NCBI GenBank assembly: GCA_947039525.1
Contig: CAMQZF010000008.1
Span: 1 to 32,492 of the forward strand
Reading direction: 5' to 3'
Source: an uncultured Photobacterium sp.
Lineage (GTDB): Bacteria; Pseudomonadota; Gammaproteobacteria; Enterobacterales; Vibrionaceae
Length of the DNA: 32,492 nucleotides
This document shows, piece after piece, positions 18,147 through 26,766 of the stretch. Under the pieces are notes generated by a model that saw only the letters and a list, made by a program, of their open reading frames with translations, searched no databases and was not told the origin of the DNA. A program made the position numbers and the translations under genes. The number at the start of each line of letters is the position of its first letter. The stretch's first letter is position 1.

Positions 18147-19342
18147 GTACGGTAAAAAAGACGGGACGTTGGTTGACTCAATCGGGTGGGCCTTGTCTTT
18201 ATGATCGCTCATTGGTGTGGTTATCGATTTCTTTGATGGTCATTGGTTTGGTGATGGTGACATCGGCATCGATTCCATTGTCTGACAGTCATCCTTTTTA
18301 TTACACATATCGTGACGGTTTGTTCATTATTGGCGCGCTGATTATTGGTGCTTTTATTGTGCAAATTCCAACGAAACGTTGGCAAGAATGGAGCGGTTTT
18401 TTAGTGATCGCCTCTATTCTCATGTTGATTGCTGTATTGCTTGTTGGGCACTCAGTGAACGGTTCATCGCGTTGGATCCCGTTAGGTATTTTTAACCTTC
18501 AGCCGGGTGAAGTGGCCAAGTTAAGTTTGTTTTTGTATGTGTCACGTTATGTTGTTCTTAATCATGAATATGTCCAAAAAAGTTTCTTTGGTTTAGTTAA
18601 ACCCGGAGGTTTAGCAGCCTTAATGGGGGTGTTATTACTTTTTCAGCCCGATTTAGGTACGTTTGTTGTTTTGATTGTGGGCACTGCGGGTATTTTATTT
18701 ATTGCCGGTGCTCGTCGTGAAGCTTTCTTAGCTGCGATCATTATTATCGCTGTCGCGGTATTTTTATTGATTGTATTTGAGCCTTATCGATTGGCTCGCG
18801 TAACGTCTTTTGCAAATCCATGGAAAGATCCTTTCGGCAGTGGTTATCAGTTAACACAATCTTTAATGGCGTTTGGACGAGGCGGTTGGTTTGGACAAGG
18901 TTTGGGTAACTCTATTCAAAAATTGTCGTATTTGCCTGAAGCCCATACGGATTTCGTGTTTGCGATTATTGCGGAAGAGCTAGGCTTTATTGGGGTTATC
19001 CTCATTTTGTTGGTTTCTTTTGCCTTGGTTTTACAAGCCTTAAAAATTGCGCGTCGATGCATTAACGCGAAACAGTATTTTGGTGGTTATTTTGCCTTTG
19101 GTATTGTGTTCTGGTTCACCTTCCAAATCCTTGTGAATGTTGGTGCGGCAGCCGGTATCGTTCCAACGAAAGGTTTAACACTGCCTTTCATCAGTTATGG
19201 TGGTTCCAGTTTATTTGTGATGGCAACTGCCATCTCTATTTTAATTCGTATTGATTATGAGTATCGATTGAGCCAGTTAAATTCTGGATCAGAGCCTGTT
19301 GTCACAATGGATAATAACGATAATAACAATGAACAAGAATAA
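18140..19342 (+). CDS. ftsW: Septal peptidoglycan glycosyltransferase FtsW (SEDS family)
   Basis: FtsW polymerises lipid II into glycan strands at the septum, together with FtsI. The 400-aa protein has about ten hydrophobic segments. It shows [23 protein letters not shown] (the SEDS signature region, about 110-132), a [13 protein letters not shown] loop with [32 protein letters not shown] with the conserved Asp/Glu, and [10 protein letters not shown] near the C-terminus. The start lies inside murD and the end overlaps murG by 14 bp. E. coli FtsW is 414 aa. Confidence 0.96.
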   Translation: MVGTVKKTGRWLTQSGGPCLYDRSLVWLSISLMVIGLVMVTSASIPLSDSHPFYYTYRDGLFIIGALIIGAFIVQIPTKRWQEWSGFLVIASILMLIAVLLVGHSVNGSSRWIPLGIFNLQPGEVAKLSLFLYVSRYVVLNHEYVQKSFFGLVKPGGLAALMGVLLLFQPDLGTFVVLIVGTAGILFIAGARREAFLAAIIIIAVAVFLLIVFEPYRLARVTSFANPWKDPFGSGYQLTQSLMAFGRGGWFGQGLGNSIQKLSYLPEAHTDFVFAIIAEELGFIGVILILLVSFALVLQALKIARRCINAKQYFGGYFAFGIVFWFTFQILVNVGAAAGIVPTKGLTLPFISYGGSSLFVMATAISILIRIDYEYRLSQLNSGSEPVVTMDNNDNNNEQE

Positions 19343-20393
19343 ACGACTATTGGTTATGGCAGGAGGCACAGGTGGTCACGTGTTTCCTGGATTGGCCGTT
19401 GCACAACAATTGCAACAACAAGGATGGGAGATTCGTTGGTTAGGTACTGCGGATCGAATGGAGGCTGATTTGGTGCCAAAATACGGCATTGAAATTGATT
19501 TTATTAAAGTCAAAGGGCTGCGTGGTCAAGGTTTGATCCGAAAACTTATTGCTCCATTTAAAATCTTTGGCGCTATTTTACAAGCTCGTCGTTATATTAA
19601 AGCTTGGAAACCTGACGTTGTTTTAGGTATGGGCGGTTATGTTAGTGGTCCCGGTGGGATTGCAGCCTGGTCTTGCGGTGTACCTGTTGTTTTGCATGAA
19701 CAAAATGCGATTGCAGGATTAACTAACCGTTGGCTATCGCACATTGCTTCGACAGTATTACAAGCTTTTCCTGGTGCCTTTCCTCATCAAGCGGTCGTCG
19801 GTAATCCTGTTCGTAAAGATGTGGCTCTCTTACCTGCACCCGAGGTGCGATTTTTTGATCGTCAAGGTCCTATTCGTATTTTAGTGATGGGTGGCAGTCA
19901 AGGTGCACGCATATTAAATGAAACGATGCCACAAGTTGCAGCTATTCTTGGTGATACAATCACTGTGTGGCACCAAGCGGGTAAAGGTGCTCAAGAAGCG
20001 ACGGCAAAAGCCTATTCTGTCTTACCGGCAGATTCTTATCGTGTGACAGAGTTTATTGATGATGTCGCTGACGCTTATGCATGGGCGGATGTTGTGGTGT
20101 GTCGTTCTGGTGCCTTAACCGTTTCAGAATTGTCAGCTGCTGGATTGGGCGCAATTTTCATTCCATTTATGCATAAAGATCGTCAACAAGCGTTAAATGC
20201 GGAGCATTTGGTGCAGTGTGGTGCGGCAAAAATGATTGAACAACCTCAGTTAACCGTAGAGTTGTTGGCTGAACAATTAACTCTACTTAATCGCAGTGTT
20301 TTGACGAAGATGGCTTGTGCTGCGCGTCAAGCTGCCATTATGGATGCCGATGTTCGCGTCGCCAATGCCATTAAATCATTAGCAAATAAATAA
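19329..20393 (+). CDS. murG: Lipid II synthase MurG (UDP-GlcNAc transferase)
   Basis: MurG adds GlcNAc to lipid I on the cytoplasmic face of the membrane to give lipid II. The 354-aa protein begins [19 protein letters not shown]. The first glycine loop GGTGGHV (12-18), the [11 protein letters not shown] block and a C-terminal GALTVSEL segment that binds UDP-GlcNAc are present. A TTG codon at 19299 opens the frame farther upstream, but the ATG at 19329 gives the family length (E. coli 355). No ribosome site is visible upstream of this start, which is buried in the ftsW 3' end. Translation probably depends on ribosomes finishing ftsW. Confidence 0.95.
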   Translation: MNKNKRLLVMAGGTGGHVFPGLAVAQQLQQQGWEIRWLGTADRMEADLVPKYGIEIDFIKVKGLRGQGLIRKLIAPFKIFGAILQARRYIKAWKPDVVLGMGGYVSGPGGIAAWSCGVPVVLHEQNAIAGLTNRWLSHIASTVLQAFPGAFPHQAVVGNPVRKDVALLPAPEVRFFDRQGPIRILVMGGSQGARILNETMPQVAAILGDTITVWHQAGKGAQEATAKAYSVLPADSYRVTEFIDDVADAYAWADVVVCRSGALTVSELSAAGLGAIFIPFMHKDRQQALNAEHLVQCGAAKMIEQPQLTVELLAEQLTLLNRSVLTKMACAARQAAIMDADVRVANAIKSLANK

Positions 20394-20407
20394 ATGAGAG
20401 CAAAGTG

Positions 20408-21880
20408 ATGACAAAGTTGGATAATACCCAATTAGCAAAATTACGAACCATGGTGCCAGAGATGCGTCGTGTTGAACGTATTCACTTTGTGGGTATTGGT
20501 GGTGCTGGAATGAGTGGCATTGCTGAAGTGTTAGCAAATGAAGGATATTGCGTTAGTGGGTCTGATTTAGCACCAAATGCAGTAACAGAACGTTTGATGA
20601 GTAAAGGTGTTGAAGTCTTTTTTGGACACAGTGCAGACAATATTGAAAAAGCCAGTGTAGTGGTTGTTTCTACTGCGATTTCTGCTGAAAATGCAGAGCT
20701 AGTTGCAGCACGTCAGCGCCGTATTCCTATTGTTCGTCGTGCTGAAATGTTGGCTGAGTTGATGCGTTACCGTCATGGTATTGCGATTGCTGGGACACAC
20801 GGAAAAACAACAACAACCGCATTGCTTACTCAAGTGTACTCTGAAGCAGGTCTTGATCCGACGTTTGTTAATGGCGGCTTAGTAAAAAGTGCGGGAACAA
20901 ATGCGCGTTTGGGAAGCAGTCGTTATTTGATTGCGGAAGCTGATGAAAGTGATGCCTCTTTCTTGCATTTACAACCTGTTGTTTGTGTTGTTACCAATAT
21001 TGAGCCTGACCATATGGACACGTATGGTGGTGATTTTGAAGTTTTAAAACAGACATTTATTGATTTCCTTCATAACCTGCCTTTTTATGGTTTGGCGGTG
21101 ATGTGTATTGATGATCCTGTCGTGCGTGAGTTATTGCCACGTGTTGGACGCCAAGTTATTACGTACGGTTTTTCGGAAGATGCTGATGTGCGTTTGGTGG
21201 ATTACAGTCAATGTGGTCAACAAGGTCACTTTACCTTATTGCGTAAAGGGCGTGATCCATTGAAGATCACCTTGAATATTCCTGGTCGCCATAATGCTTT
21301 AAATGCGGCAGCGGCAGTTGCGGTTGCAACGGAAGAGGGGGTCGAAGATCAGGCCATTACTCAATCATTGTGTGAGTTTGAAGGTACGGGGCGTCGCTTT
21401 GATCAGTTGGGTGTGTTTGATACGACTCAAGGCCAAGTGATGTTGGTCGATGATTATGGTCATCACCCAAGTGAAGTTGACGTAACCATCAAAGCTGCCC
21501 GTGCAGGCTGGCAAGATAAACGATTAGTGATGGTATTCCAACCACATCGTTACAGTCGAACTCGTGATTTGTACGACGATTTTGCACATGTTCTTGAACA
21601 AGTCGATGTGTTATTGATGTTGGATGTGTATTCTGCTGGAGAAAGTCCTATCTCTGGAGCCGATGGTCGTTCATTATGTCGAACCATTCGTGGTCGCGGT
21701 AAAATTGATCCGATCTTTGTGCCAAATGCAGCAGCCTTGCCTGCGGCATTAGCCAATGTTCTTCAGGATAATGATTTAGTTTTGACACAAGGTGCGGGTG
21801 ATATTGGAAAAGTTGCCTATCAATTAGCGGATATGAAGATGAATATTCCTAATATGAAAGCTAATGTCTCAGTAAATTAA
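20408..21880 (+). CDS. murC: UDP-MurNAc:L-alanine ligase MurC
   Basis: MurC attaches the first stem-peptide residue, L-Ala, to UDP-MurNAc. The 490-aa protein has [15 protein letters not shown] (26-40), the P-loop GTHGKTT (129-135), EADESDASF and [10 protein letters not shown], all standard MurC features. The frame also has a GTG directly before (20405), but the ATG at 20408 with GAGAG (20396-20400) 7 bp upstream is preferred. Fourteen bases separate it from murG. Here the tight packing of the cluster ends; ddl, which follows murC in E. coli, is missing. Confidence 0.96.
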   Translation: MTKLDNTQLAKLRTMVPEMRRVERIHFVGIGGAGMSGIAEVLANEGYCVSGSDLAPNAVTERLMSKGVEVFFGHSADNIEKASVVVVSTAISAENAELVAARQRRIPIVRRAEMLAELMRYRHGIAIAGTHGKTTTTALLTQVYSEAGLDPTFVNGGLVKSAGTNARLGSSRYLIAEADESDASFLHLQPVVCVVTNIEPDHMDTYGGDFEVLKQTFIDFLHNLPFYGLAVMCIDDPVVRELLPRVGRQVITYGFSEDADVRLVDYSQCGQQGHFTLLRKGRDPLKITLNIPGRHNALNAAAAVAVATEEGVEDQAITQSLCEFEGTGRRFDQLGVFDTTQGQVMLVDDYGHHPSEVDVTIKAARAGWQDKRLVMVFQPHRYSRTRDLYDDFAHVLEQVDVLLMLDVYSAGESPISGADGRSLCRTIRGRGKIDPIFVPNAAALPAALANVLQDNDLVLTQGAGDIGKVAYQLADMKMNIPNMKANVSVN

Positions 21881-21972
21881 TATTGAGTGCCAGTGATTTC
21901 TTTTTCAAGAAGATTTTGCTGGCTCTTTGATACTGAGGTGTCAACGAATGCACAGAAAGCATGCAACAATGG

Positions 21973-22000
21973 TTGAGTGCAGAGCCGAGGTCGGTATAAT
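21973..22000 (+). promoter_or_regulatory. Strong candidate sigma-70 promoter for ftsQAZ
   Basis: TTGAGT (21973-21978) and a perfect TATAAT (21995-22000) are separated by 16 bp. The predicted start near 22007 lies about 84 nt before the ftsQ ATG. It sits in the 210-bp murC-ftsQ gap, which contains no gene. Promoters dedicated to ftsQAZ are known in E. coli. Confidence 0.65.
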
Positions 22001-22090
22001 CAATAAACTTTGCTGACCGGGCTTCGATCATTTGTTTTCTGAATCATTGGTTGAGCGTGTGATTTTTTGGTTAAGGCAAGTACAAAATCG

Positions 22091-22864
22091 ATGACTGAAA
22101 CGGTTAAGAAAAAGCGGTCTGTTTTCGCCTCATTGCGCATTCGCAGTTTGGGTGGATTTGCATTTTTATTGTTGGTGATTGCACTTATTGTTGGTGGAAC
22201 TTCCGCCGTTATTAATTGGATGACTGACTCAAATCGAATGCCGTTAAAGCAATTGGTGGTGCAAGGAAATTTACATTATTTAACAACAAATGATGTACGT
22301 CAGACTATTTTGCATATGGGGCATTTAGGTACTTTTCTAACTCAGAATGTTGATCAGATTCAAACGGCATTAGACACCATGCCTTGGGTTGCTCAAGCAT
22401 CCGTACGAAAGGAATGGCCAGATGTGATCAAAGTGTTCTTAGTGGAGCACGTTCCAGCAGCGATTTGGAATGGTCAATATATTGTTGATAAAAAAGGTGA
22501 TGTTTTTAAAGCACCTGCTGAGCAGGTCACGGATTTACACTTGGTGGGTCTGTACGGACCAGAAGGTACCAGTTCTCTTATGTTAACAACATTGCATGAA
22601 TTACAGGGTATTTTGAATCAAGGTAATTTCCATATTGCGACTTTGACCTTAAATGAATGGCACTCCTGGCAATTGCAGCTAACGAACGGTATTCAGTTAG
22701 AGTTAGGTCAAGATGACATTAACCAGCGTTTAGAACGATTTACTTGGCTGTATCCTCAATTTATTAAGCAAGATAAGCCTATTGCTTATGTTGACTTGCG
22801 TTACAGTAATGGTGCGGCAGTCGGATGGAAATCCGCATCCAATAACAATAAGAGTATGCGCTAA
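22091..22864 (+). CDS. ftsQ: Cell division protein FtsQ
   Basis: Bitopic divisome protein that recruits FtsL/FtsB and regulates FtsWI. From the ATG at 22091 it has 257 aa. A Lys/Arg-rich cytoplasmic tail comes first, then a transmembrane helix (about 22-40). A POTRA domain begins at LKQLVVQGNLHYLTTNDVR, and a beta domain includes the MPWVAQASVRKEWPDVIKV block typical of FtsQ. The frame extends to a TTG at 22067 (8 more residues), and neither start has a well-placed ribosome site (AAGG at 22073-22076 is 14 bp from the ATG). The stop overlaps the ftsA start by one base. Confidence 0.92.
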   Translation: MTETVKKKRSVFASLRIRSLGGFAFLLLVIALIVGGTSAVINWMTDSNRMPLKQLVVQGNLHYLTTNDVRQTILHMGHLGTFLTQNVDQIQTALDTMPWVAQASVRKEWPDVIKVFLVEHVPAAIWNGQYIVDKKGDVFKAPAEQVTDLHLVGLYGPEGTSSLMLTTLHELQGILNQGNFHIATLTLNEWHSWQLQLTNGIQLELGQDDINQRLERFTWLYPQFIKQDKPIAYVDLRYSNGAAVGWKSASNNNKSMR

Positions 22865-24132
22865 TGACAAAGGCTGCAGATAAAAATTTGATTGTTGGTC
22901 TTGATATCGGTACATCCAAAGTTTGTGCTTTAGTAGCTGAGATTCTACCTGACGGAAAAGTGAATGTACTTGGTGTCGGTAATAGCGCCTCAAAAGGTAT
23001 GGATAAGGGCGGTGTTAATGACCTAGAATCGGTTGTTAAATCTGTTCATAGAGCAATAGAAGAAGCGGAATTTATGGCAGATTGCCAAATTTCGTCTGTA
23101 TTGCTTTCATTATCTGGTAAACACATTCGTTGTCAGACAGAAAAAGGCATGGTTCCGATTTCTGATAAGGAAGTGACAACAGAAGACGTTGAGAATGTTA
23201 TCCATACGGCAAAATCCGTTAAGATCACGAATGAACATCGAGTGTTACACGTTATTCCTCAAGAGTACGCGATTGATTATCAAGAGGGCATTAAAAACCC
23301 CGTTGGTTTATCTGGCGTACGGATGGAAGCGAGTGTCCACTTAATTACTTGTCATAATGATATGGCACGTAATATAGAAAAAGCTGTGGAGCGTTGTGGT
23401 TTAGAAGTCGATCAATTGATTTACTCTGGATTGGCAGCAAGCCAAGCTGTATTAACCTCTGATGAGCGTGAGTTAGGTGTTTGTCTCGTTGATATTGGCG
23501 GCGGCACGATGGATTTGGCTATTTGGACTGGTGGCGCATTGCGTCATACTGAAGTCATTCCTTATGCTGGTAATGTTGTTACCAGTGATATTGCTTATGC
23601 TTTTGGTACGCCACCTGGTGATGCTGAAGAGATCAAAGTAAAGTATGGCTGTGCATTAAGCGAGCTGATTAATAAAGACGAAAAAATTGATGTTCCAAGT
23701 GTCGGTGGTCGTCCTTCTCGTAGTTTGCAAAAACAAACTTTGGCTGAAGTGATCGAACCTCGTTATAGTGAATTACTTGGTTTGGTGCATCAAAAAATCA
23801 CCGAAACGCAAGAACAATTGCGAGAGGATGGAATTAAACATCAATTAGCAGCAGGTATTGTCTTAACTGGTGGTTCTGCACAAATTGAAGGTTTAATTGA
23901 ATGCGCTGAACGGGTTTTTCGAAATCAGGTGCGCATTGGTTATCCTGTTGAAGTCAGTGGTTTGAGCGATTATGTTCAATCACCGAATTTTGCAACCGCA
24001 GTAGGCTTACTGCAATATGGCAAAGACAATCATGTAGAGGATGAAGACCCTATTTCAACTCGGCCTGGAAAAGGTAAGAATAAAAATGGTTTTTTCTCTC
24101 GCTTTACAGGTTGGCTCAAAAATGAATTTTAA
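22864..24132 (+). CDS. ftsA: Cell division protein FtsA
   Basis: Actin-like protein that tethers FtsZ filaments to the inner membrane and signals to the downstream divisome. The 422-aa protein has the phosphate-1 loop VGLDIGTSKV (11-20), a VDIGGGTMDLAIW phosphate-2 segment, and LTGGSAQIEGL for adenosine binding. It ends in NGFFSRFTGWLKNEF, an amphipathic helix that serves as membrane anchor. The 1C domain lies between the first two ATP motifs as expected. Start overlaps ftsQ; 33 bp separate it from ftsZ. Confidence 0.97.
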   Translation: MTKAADKNLIVGLDIGTSKVCALVAEILPDGKVNVLGVGNSASKGMDKGGVNDLESVVKSVHRAIEEAEFMADCQISSVLLSLSGKHIRCQTEKGMVPISDKEVTTEDVENVIHTAKSVKITNEHRVLHVIPQEYAIDYQEGIKNPVGLSGVRMEASVHLITCHNDMARNIEKAVERCGLEVDQLIYSGLAASQAVLTSDERELGVCLVDIGGGTMDLAIWTGGALRHTEVIPYAGNVVTSDIAYAFGTPPGDAEEIKVKYGCALSELINKDEKIDVPSVGGRPSRSLQKQTLAEVIEPRYSELLGLVHQKITETQEQLREDGIKHQLAAGIVLTGGSAQIEGLIECAERVFRNQVRIGYPVEVSGLSDYVQSPNFATAVGLLQYGKDNHVEDEDPISTRPGKGKNKNGFFSRFTGWLKNEF

Positions 24133-24165
24133 ATCTAATGCGAATTGCATATACGGAGAGAACCC

Positions 24166-25326
24166 ATGTTTGAACCGATGATGGACATGTCCGATGAGGC
24201 TGTAATCAAAGTCATTGGCGTTGGTGGCGGCGGCGGTAACGCTGTTGATCATATGGTACGTGAATCAATTGAAGGTGTTGAGTTTATTACTGTCAACACT
24301 GATGCCCAAGCACTACGTAAATCCAGTGTAAATACTGTTATTCAAATTGGTGGTGAAATAACCAAAGGTTTGGGTGCTGGTGCAAACCCACAAGTGGGTC
24401 GTGATGCGGCATTGGAAGATCGTGATGCGATCCGTTCTGAGTTAGAAGGCTCAGATATGGTCTTCATTGCAGCGGGTATGGGCGGTGGTACTGGTACTGG
24501 TGCTGCTCCTATTATTGCTGAAATAGCAAAAGAGCTGGGTATTTTGACCGTTGCTGTTGTGACAAAACCTTTCAGTTTTGAAGGCAAAAAGCGCATGGCT
24601 TTTGCTGAGCAAGGCATTGAAGAGTTATCAAAATACGTTGATTCTTTGATTACTATTCCTAATGAAAAGTTATTAAAAGTATTAGGTCGTGGTATTACCT
24701 TATTAGATGCCTTTGCAAAAGCAAATGATGTTCTTAAAAATGCGGTTCAAGGTATTGCTGAGTTGATTACGCGTCCAGGTATGATCAACGTCGATTTCGC
24801 CGATGTGCGTACTGTTATGTCTGAAATGGGTCATGCCATGATGGGCAGTGGTATTGCAAGTGGCGATGATCGAGCAGAAGAAGCGGCTGAAATGGCTATC
24901 TCTAGTCCATTATTGGAAGATATTGATTTAGCGGGTGCACGTGGTGTACTTGTTAATATCACTGCCGGTATGGACATGCGTTTGGATGAGTTTGAAACTG
25001 TGGGTAATACAGTGAAAGCTTTCTCATCAGATAATGCAACAGTGGTTATTGGTACTTCTCTTGATCCAGATATGACGGATGAACTTCGTGTAACGGTTGT
25101 TGCTACAGGTATTGGTAAAGATTGCCGTCCTGATATAACCTTAGTAACGAGTGCTCCGACACAGCCTGAACGTGTGGCTACTGTCGTTGAAACACCACCA
25201 CAGGCCGCACCGCTATCTCAGTCTGCGCCTGCGATGGAATCAGCGTCTGCTGCACCTAAAGCAAAATCTCAAAATGAGCACGATTACCTTGATATTCCAG
25301 CATTTTTACGCAAGCAAGCAGACTAA
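24166..25326 (+). CDS. ftsZ: Cell division GTPase FtsZ
   Basis: Tubulin homologue that forms the Z ring. The 386-aa protein begins [20 protein letters not shown]. The tubulin signature GGGTGTG is at 106-112, and the T7-loop region [11 protein letters not shown] is intact. After a Pro/Ala/Ser-rich linker (about 317-370) it ends [14 protein letters not shown], the conserved tail that binds FtsA, ZipA and ZapD. The in-frame ATG at 24145 is rejected because GGAGAG (24155-24160) sits 5 bp before 24166 and the N-terminus then matches relatives. It is the last dcw gene before the lpxC promoter. Confidence 0.97.
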   Translation: MFEPMMDMSDEAVIKVIGVGGGGGNAVDHMVRESIEGVEFITVNTDAQALRKSSVNTVIQIGGEITKGLGAGANPQVGRDAALEDRDAIRSELEGSDMVFIAAGMGGGTGTGAAPIIAEIAKELGILTVAVVTKPFSFEGKKRMAFAEQGIEELSKYVDSLITIPNEKLLKVLGRGITLLDAFAKANDVLKNAVQGIAELITRPGMINVDFADVRTVMSEMGHAMMGSGIASGDDRAEEAAEMAISSPLLEDIDLAGARGVLVNITAGMDMRLDEFETVGNTVKAFSSDNATVVIGTSLDPDMTDELRVTVVATGIGKDCRPDITLVTSAPTQPERVATVVETPPQAAPLSQSAPAMESASAAPKAKSQNEHDYLDIPAFLRKQAD

Positions 25327-25342
25327 GCTTGTGTAATATGTT

Positions 25343-25370
25343 TTGGATCTTATCATTGTCATGATATAGT
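25343..25370 (+). promoter_or_regulatory. Candidate promoter for lpxC
   Basis: TTGGAT (25343-25348), a 16-bp spacer and TATAGT (25365-25370), with an extended TG one base before the -10 hexamer (25362-25363). Predicted start near 25377, about 68 nt upstream of lpxC. Confidence 0.6.
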
Positions 25371-25373
25371 AAA

Positions 25374-25430
25374 GGCCCTTTATTCTGTTTGAAATAAAGG
25401 ATTTTAGGGCCATTACTGGCGAAATAAAGG
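25374..25430 (+). promoter_or_regulatory. Structured lpxC leader with a 10-bp direct repeat
   Basis: GAAATAAAGG occurs exactly twice, at 25391-25400 and 25421-25430. CCTTTATT (25377-25384) is complementary to AATAAAGG in both copies. GGCCC (25374-25378) can also pair with GGGCC (25407-25411), closing a larger hairpin over copy 1. Copy 2 contains the only ribosome-site-like AAAGG, 14 bp before the lpxC ATG. There is no T-run, so it is not an ordinary terminator. Confidence 0.4.
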
Positions 25431-25444
25431 TTGAAAATAAGCAG

Positions 25445-26362
25445 ATGATCAGACAGCGTACTATAAAAAGTATCGTAAAAACGACGGGAGTGGGTTTACA
25501 CTCAGGTCGTAAGGTTACTCTTATTTTGCGTCCGGCAGCTGCAAATACCGGCGTAATTTATCGTCGTACCGATTTAAATCCACCGGTAGATTTTCCAACT
25601 AATGCAGATTCTGTTCGAGATACCATGTTATGTACCGCTCTTGTCAATGATGACGGTGTCCGCATTTCTACTGTTGAACATTTGAATTCTGCACTTGCTG
25701 GCATGGGCATCGATAATATTATTATCGAGGTTGATGCACCTGAAATTCCAATTATGGATGGAAGTGCGAGTCCGTTTGTTTATCTTCTTCAATCTGCAGG
25801 CATTGAAACATTAAATGCTGCTAAACGTTTCTTAAAAATAAAGAAAACCGTTCGTATTGAAGATGGTGATAAATGGGCCGAATTGCGCCCTTATGCAGGT
25901 TTTCGTCTAGATTTTAAAATTGATTTTAATCACCCTGCGATTGAAGCGGATCAGCAACGTTTGGTATTGGATTTTTCCAGTAAGAATTTCGTAAAAGAAA
26001 TTAGCCGAGCGCGCACTTTTGGCTTTATGCGAGATATTGAGTATTTACAGTCTCAAAATCTTTGCCTCGGTGGTAGCTTTGATAATGCCATTGTATTGGA
26101 CGATTATCGTATTTTGAATGATGACGGTTTACGTTTTAATAATGAACTTGTCAGCCATAAGATTTTAGATGCTATTGGTGACTTATACATGTGTGGTCAT
26201 AATATTATCGGTGAAATGTGTGCCTTTAAATCGGGCCATGCATTAAATAATCGTTTATTACGTGCAGTTTTGGCTGATCAAGAAGCGTATGAGTGGACTA
26301 CATTCGAAAATGATAATGATGTTCCGGTGACATTCGCTCAACCAGGAATGATTTTGGTGTAA
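25445..26362 (+). CDS. lpxC: UDP-3-O-acyl-N-acetylglucosamine deacetylase LpxC
   Basis: Zinc-dependent deacetylase that performs the committed step of lipid A synthesis in the cytoplasm. The 305 aa equal the E. coli length. Zinc ligands and catalytic residues are at the expected places: His79 in TVEHLNSAL, His238 and Asp242 in HKILDAIGD, and His265 in FKSGHALNN. The N-terminus [21 protein letters not shown] is nearly invariant in the group. In E. coli LpxC is degraded by FtsH through its C-terminal tail; the tail here ends in Pro-Gly-Met-Ile-Leu-Val, without the longer E. coli ending I recall, so FtsH control cannot be assumed. It has its own promoter and terminator. Confidence 0.97.
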   Translation: MIRQRTIKSIVKTTGVGLHSGRKVTLILRPAAANTGVIYRRTDLNPPVDFPTNADSVRDTMLCTALVNDDGVRISTVEHLNSALAGMGIDNIIIEVDAPEIPIMDGSASPFVYLLQSAGIETLNAAKRFLKIKKTVRIEDGDKWAELRPYAGFRLDFKIDFNHPAIEADQQRLVLDFSSKNFVKEISRARTFGFMRDIEYLQSQNLCLGGSFDNAIVLDDYRILNDDGLRFNNELVSHKILDAIGDLYMCGHNIIGEMCAFKSGHALNNRLLRAVLADQEAYEWTTFENDNDVPVTFAQPGMILV

Positions 26363-26382
26363 TTTGCGTTGTGTTATAAATT

Positions 26383-26417
26383 AAAAAACGTCGACTTAGG
26401 TCGGCGTTTTTGTTTTT
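26383..26417 (+). terminator. rho-independent terminator after lpxC
   Basis: AAAAACGTCGAC (26384-26395) pairs with GTCGGCGTTTTT (26400-26411) through one T-G pair, with loop TTAG and a following GTTTTT. The A-rich left arm could let it act on the minus strand too, but no minus-strand gene reads into it. Confidence 0.88.
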
Positions 26418-26539
26418 ATGTGGATAAATTTCCAACAAATATCTTTAAAAAAGATGATAAGCTCGTCGAACTTCTAATTTTTCGGATAGTAATGCGCCGT
26501 TCATTGCTTTAGCCATAGGATAGCGGTTCATTATGGCTT

Positions 26540-26674
26540 ATGATATTCATTATATTCGCAATACTATGTGATGAGTGGTTGTCATATTCTTTATCTGTCT
26601 TGAAAAATATCATTCTCATCACCATATTGTACTCATCCCGTTTCTCCATACTGTCGATGTTAGCTTATGATTGA
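26540..26674 (+). CDS. Doubtful 44-codon hydrophobic reading frame
   Basis: ATG at 26540, TGA at 26672. The product would be rich in Ile, Leu, Phe and Ser with two hydrophobic stretches (about residues 2-9 and 20-31) and few charges. The nearest purine-rich stretch, AGCGG at 26522-26526, is 13 bp from the ATG, so a ribosome site is doubtful. It has no similarity that I recognise and no SecM-type arrest motif. AT-rich DNA often yields such frames by chance. It is listed because its place, directly upstream of secA, is where some bacteria encode a secretion monitor. Confidence 0.1.
   Translation: MIFIIFAILCDEWLSYSLSVLKNIILITILYSSRFSILSMLAYD
26600..26628 (+). promoter_or_regulatory. Candidate secA promoter
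   Basis: TTGAAA (26600-26605) and CATATT (26623-26628) with a 17-bp spacer give 5/6 and 4/6 consensus matches. The start near 26635 would leave a leader of about 130 nt before secA. Confidence 0.38.
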
Positions 26675-26720
26675 TTTCATCGGTACGGGCTGCGCCCAAA
26701 GGGAAACTCATATTCAGCAA

Positions 26721-26741
26721 TTCGACTTTATTTAGGTCGAA
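26721..26741 (+). repeat. Inverted repeat in the secA leader
   Basis: TTCGAC (26721-26726) and GTCGAA (26736-26741) form a 6-bp stem around a 9-base AT-rich loop. It ends 25 bp before the secA ATG. Just upstream GGGC-TGC-GCCC (about 26686-26696) forms a second, shorter hairpin. Together they could structure the leader near the ribosome site. Confidence 0.45.
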
Positions 26742-26766
26742 CTAACTAAGAGAAAGCGGCATAGCC

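Larger units (their letters stand above)
26418..26766. other. lpxC-secA intergenic region without a recognisable secM
   Basis: About 350 bp, AT-rich up to about 26660. E. coli carries secM here. No frame shows a signal peptide followed by the SecM arrest motif (Phe-x4-Trp-Ile-x4-Gly-Ile-Arg-Ala-Gly-Pro). Only very short frames are open on the plus strand (19, 44 and 12 codons). A promoter candidate and two inverted repeats lie in the second half. Confidence 0.6.

Noticed and set aside
19299..19328. TTG start giving MurG ten extra residues
   Set aside because: No ribosome site before it, and the ATG at 19329 gives the normal MurG length and N-terminus.
21949..22017. 22-codon frame in the murC-ftsQ gap
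   Set aside because: Very short, no ribosome site, overlaps the promoter sequence.
26418..26477. 19-codon frame directly after the lpxC terminator
   Set aside because: Begins at the end of the terminator T-tract, has no ribosome site and no hydrophobic or arrest features.
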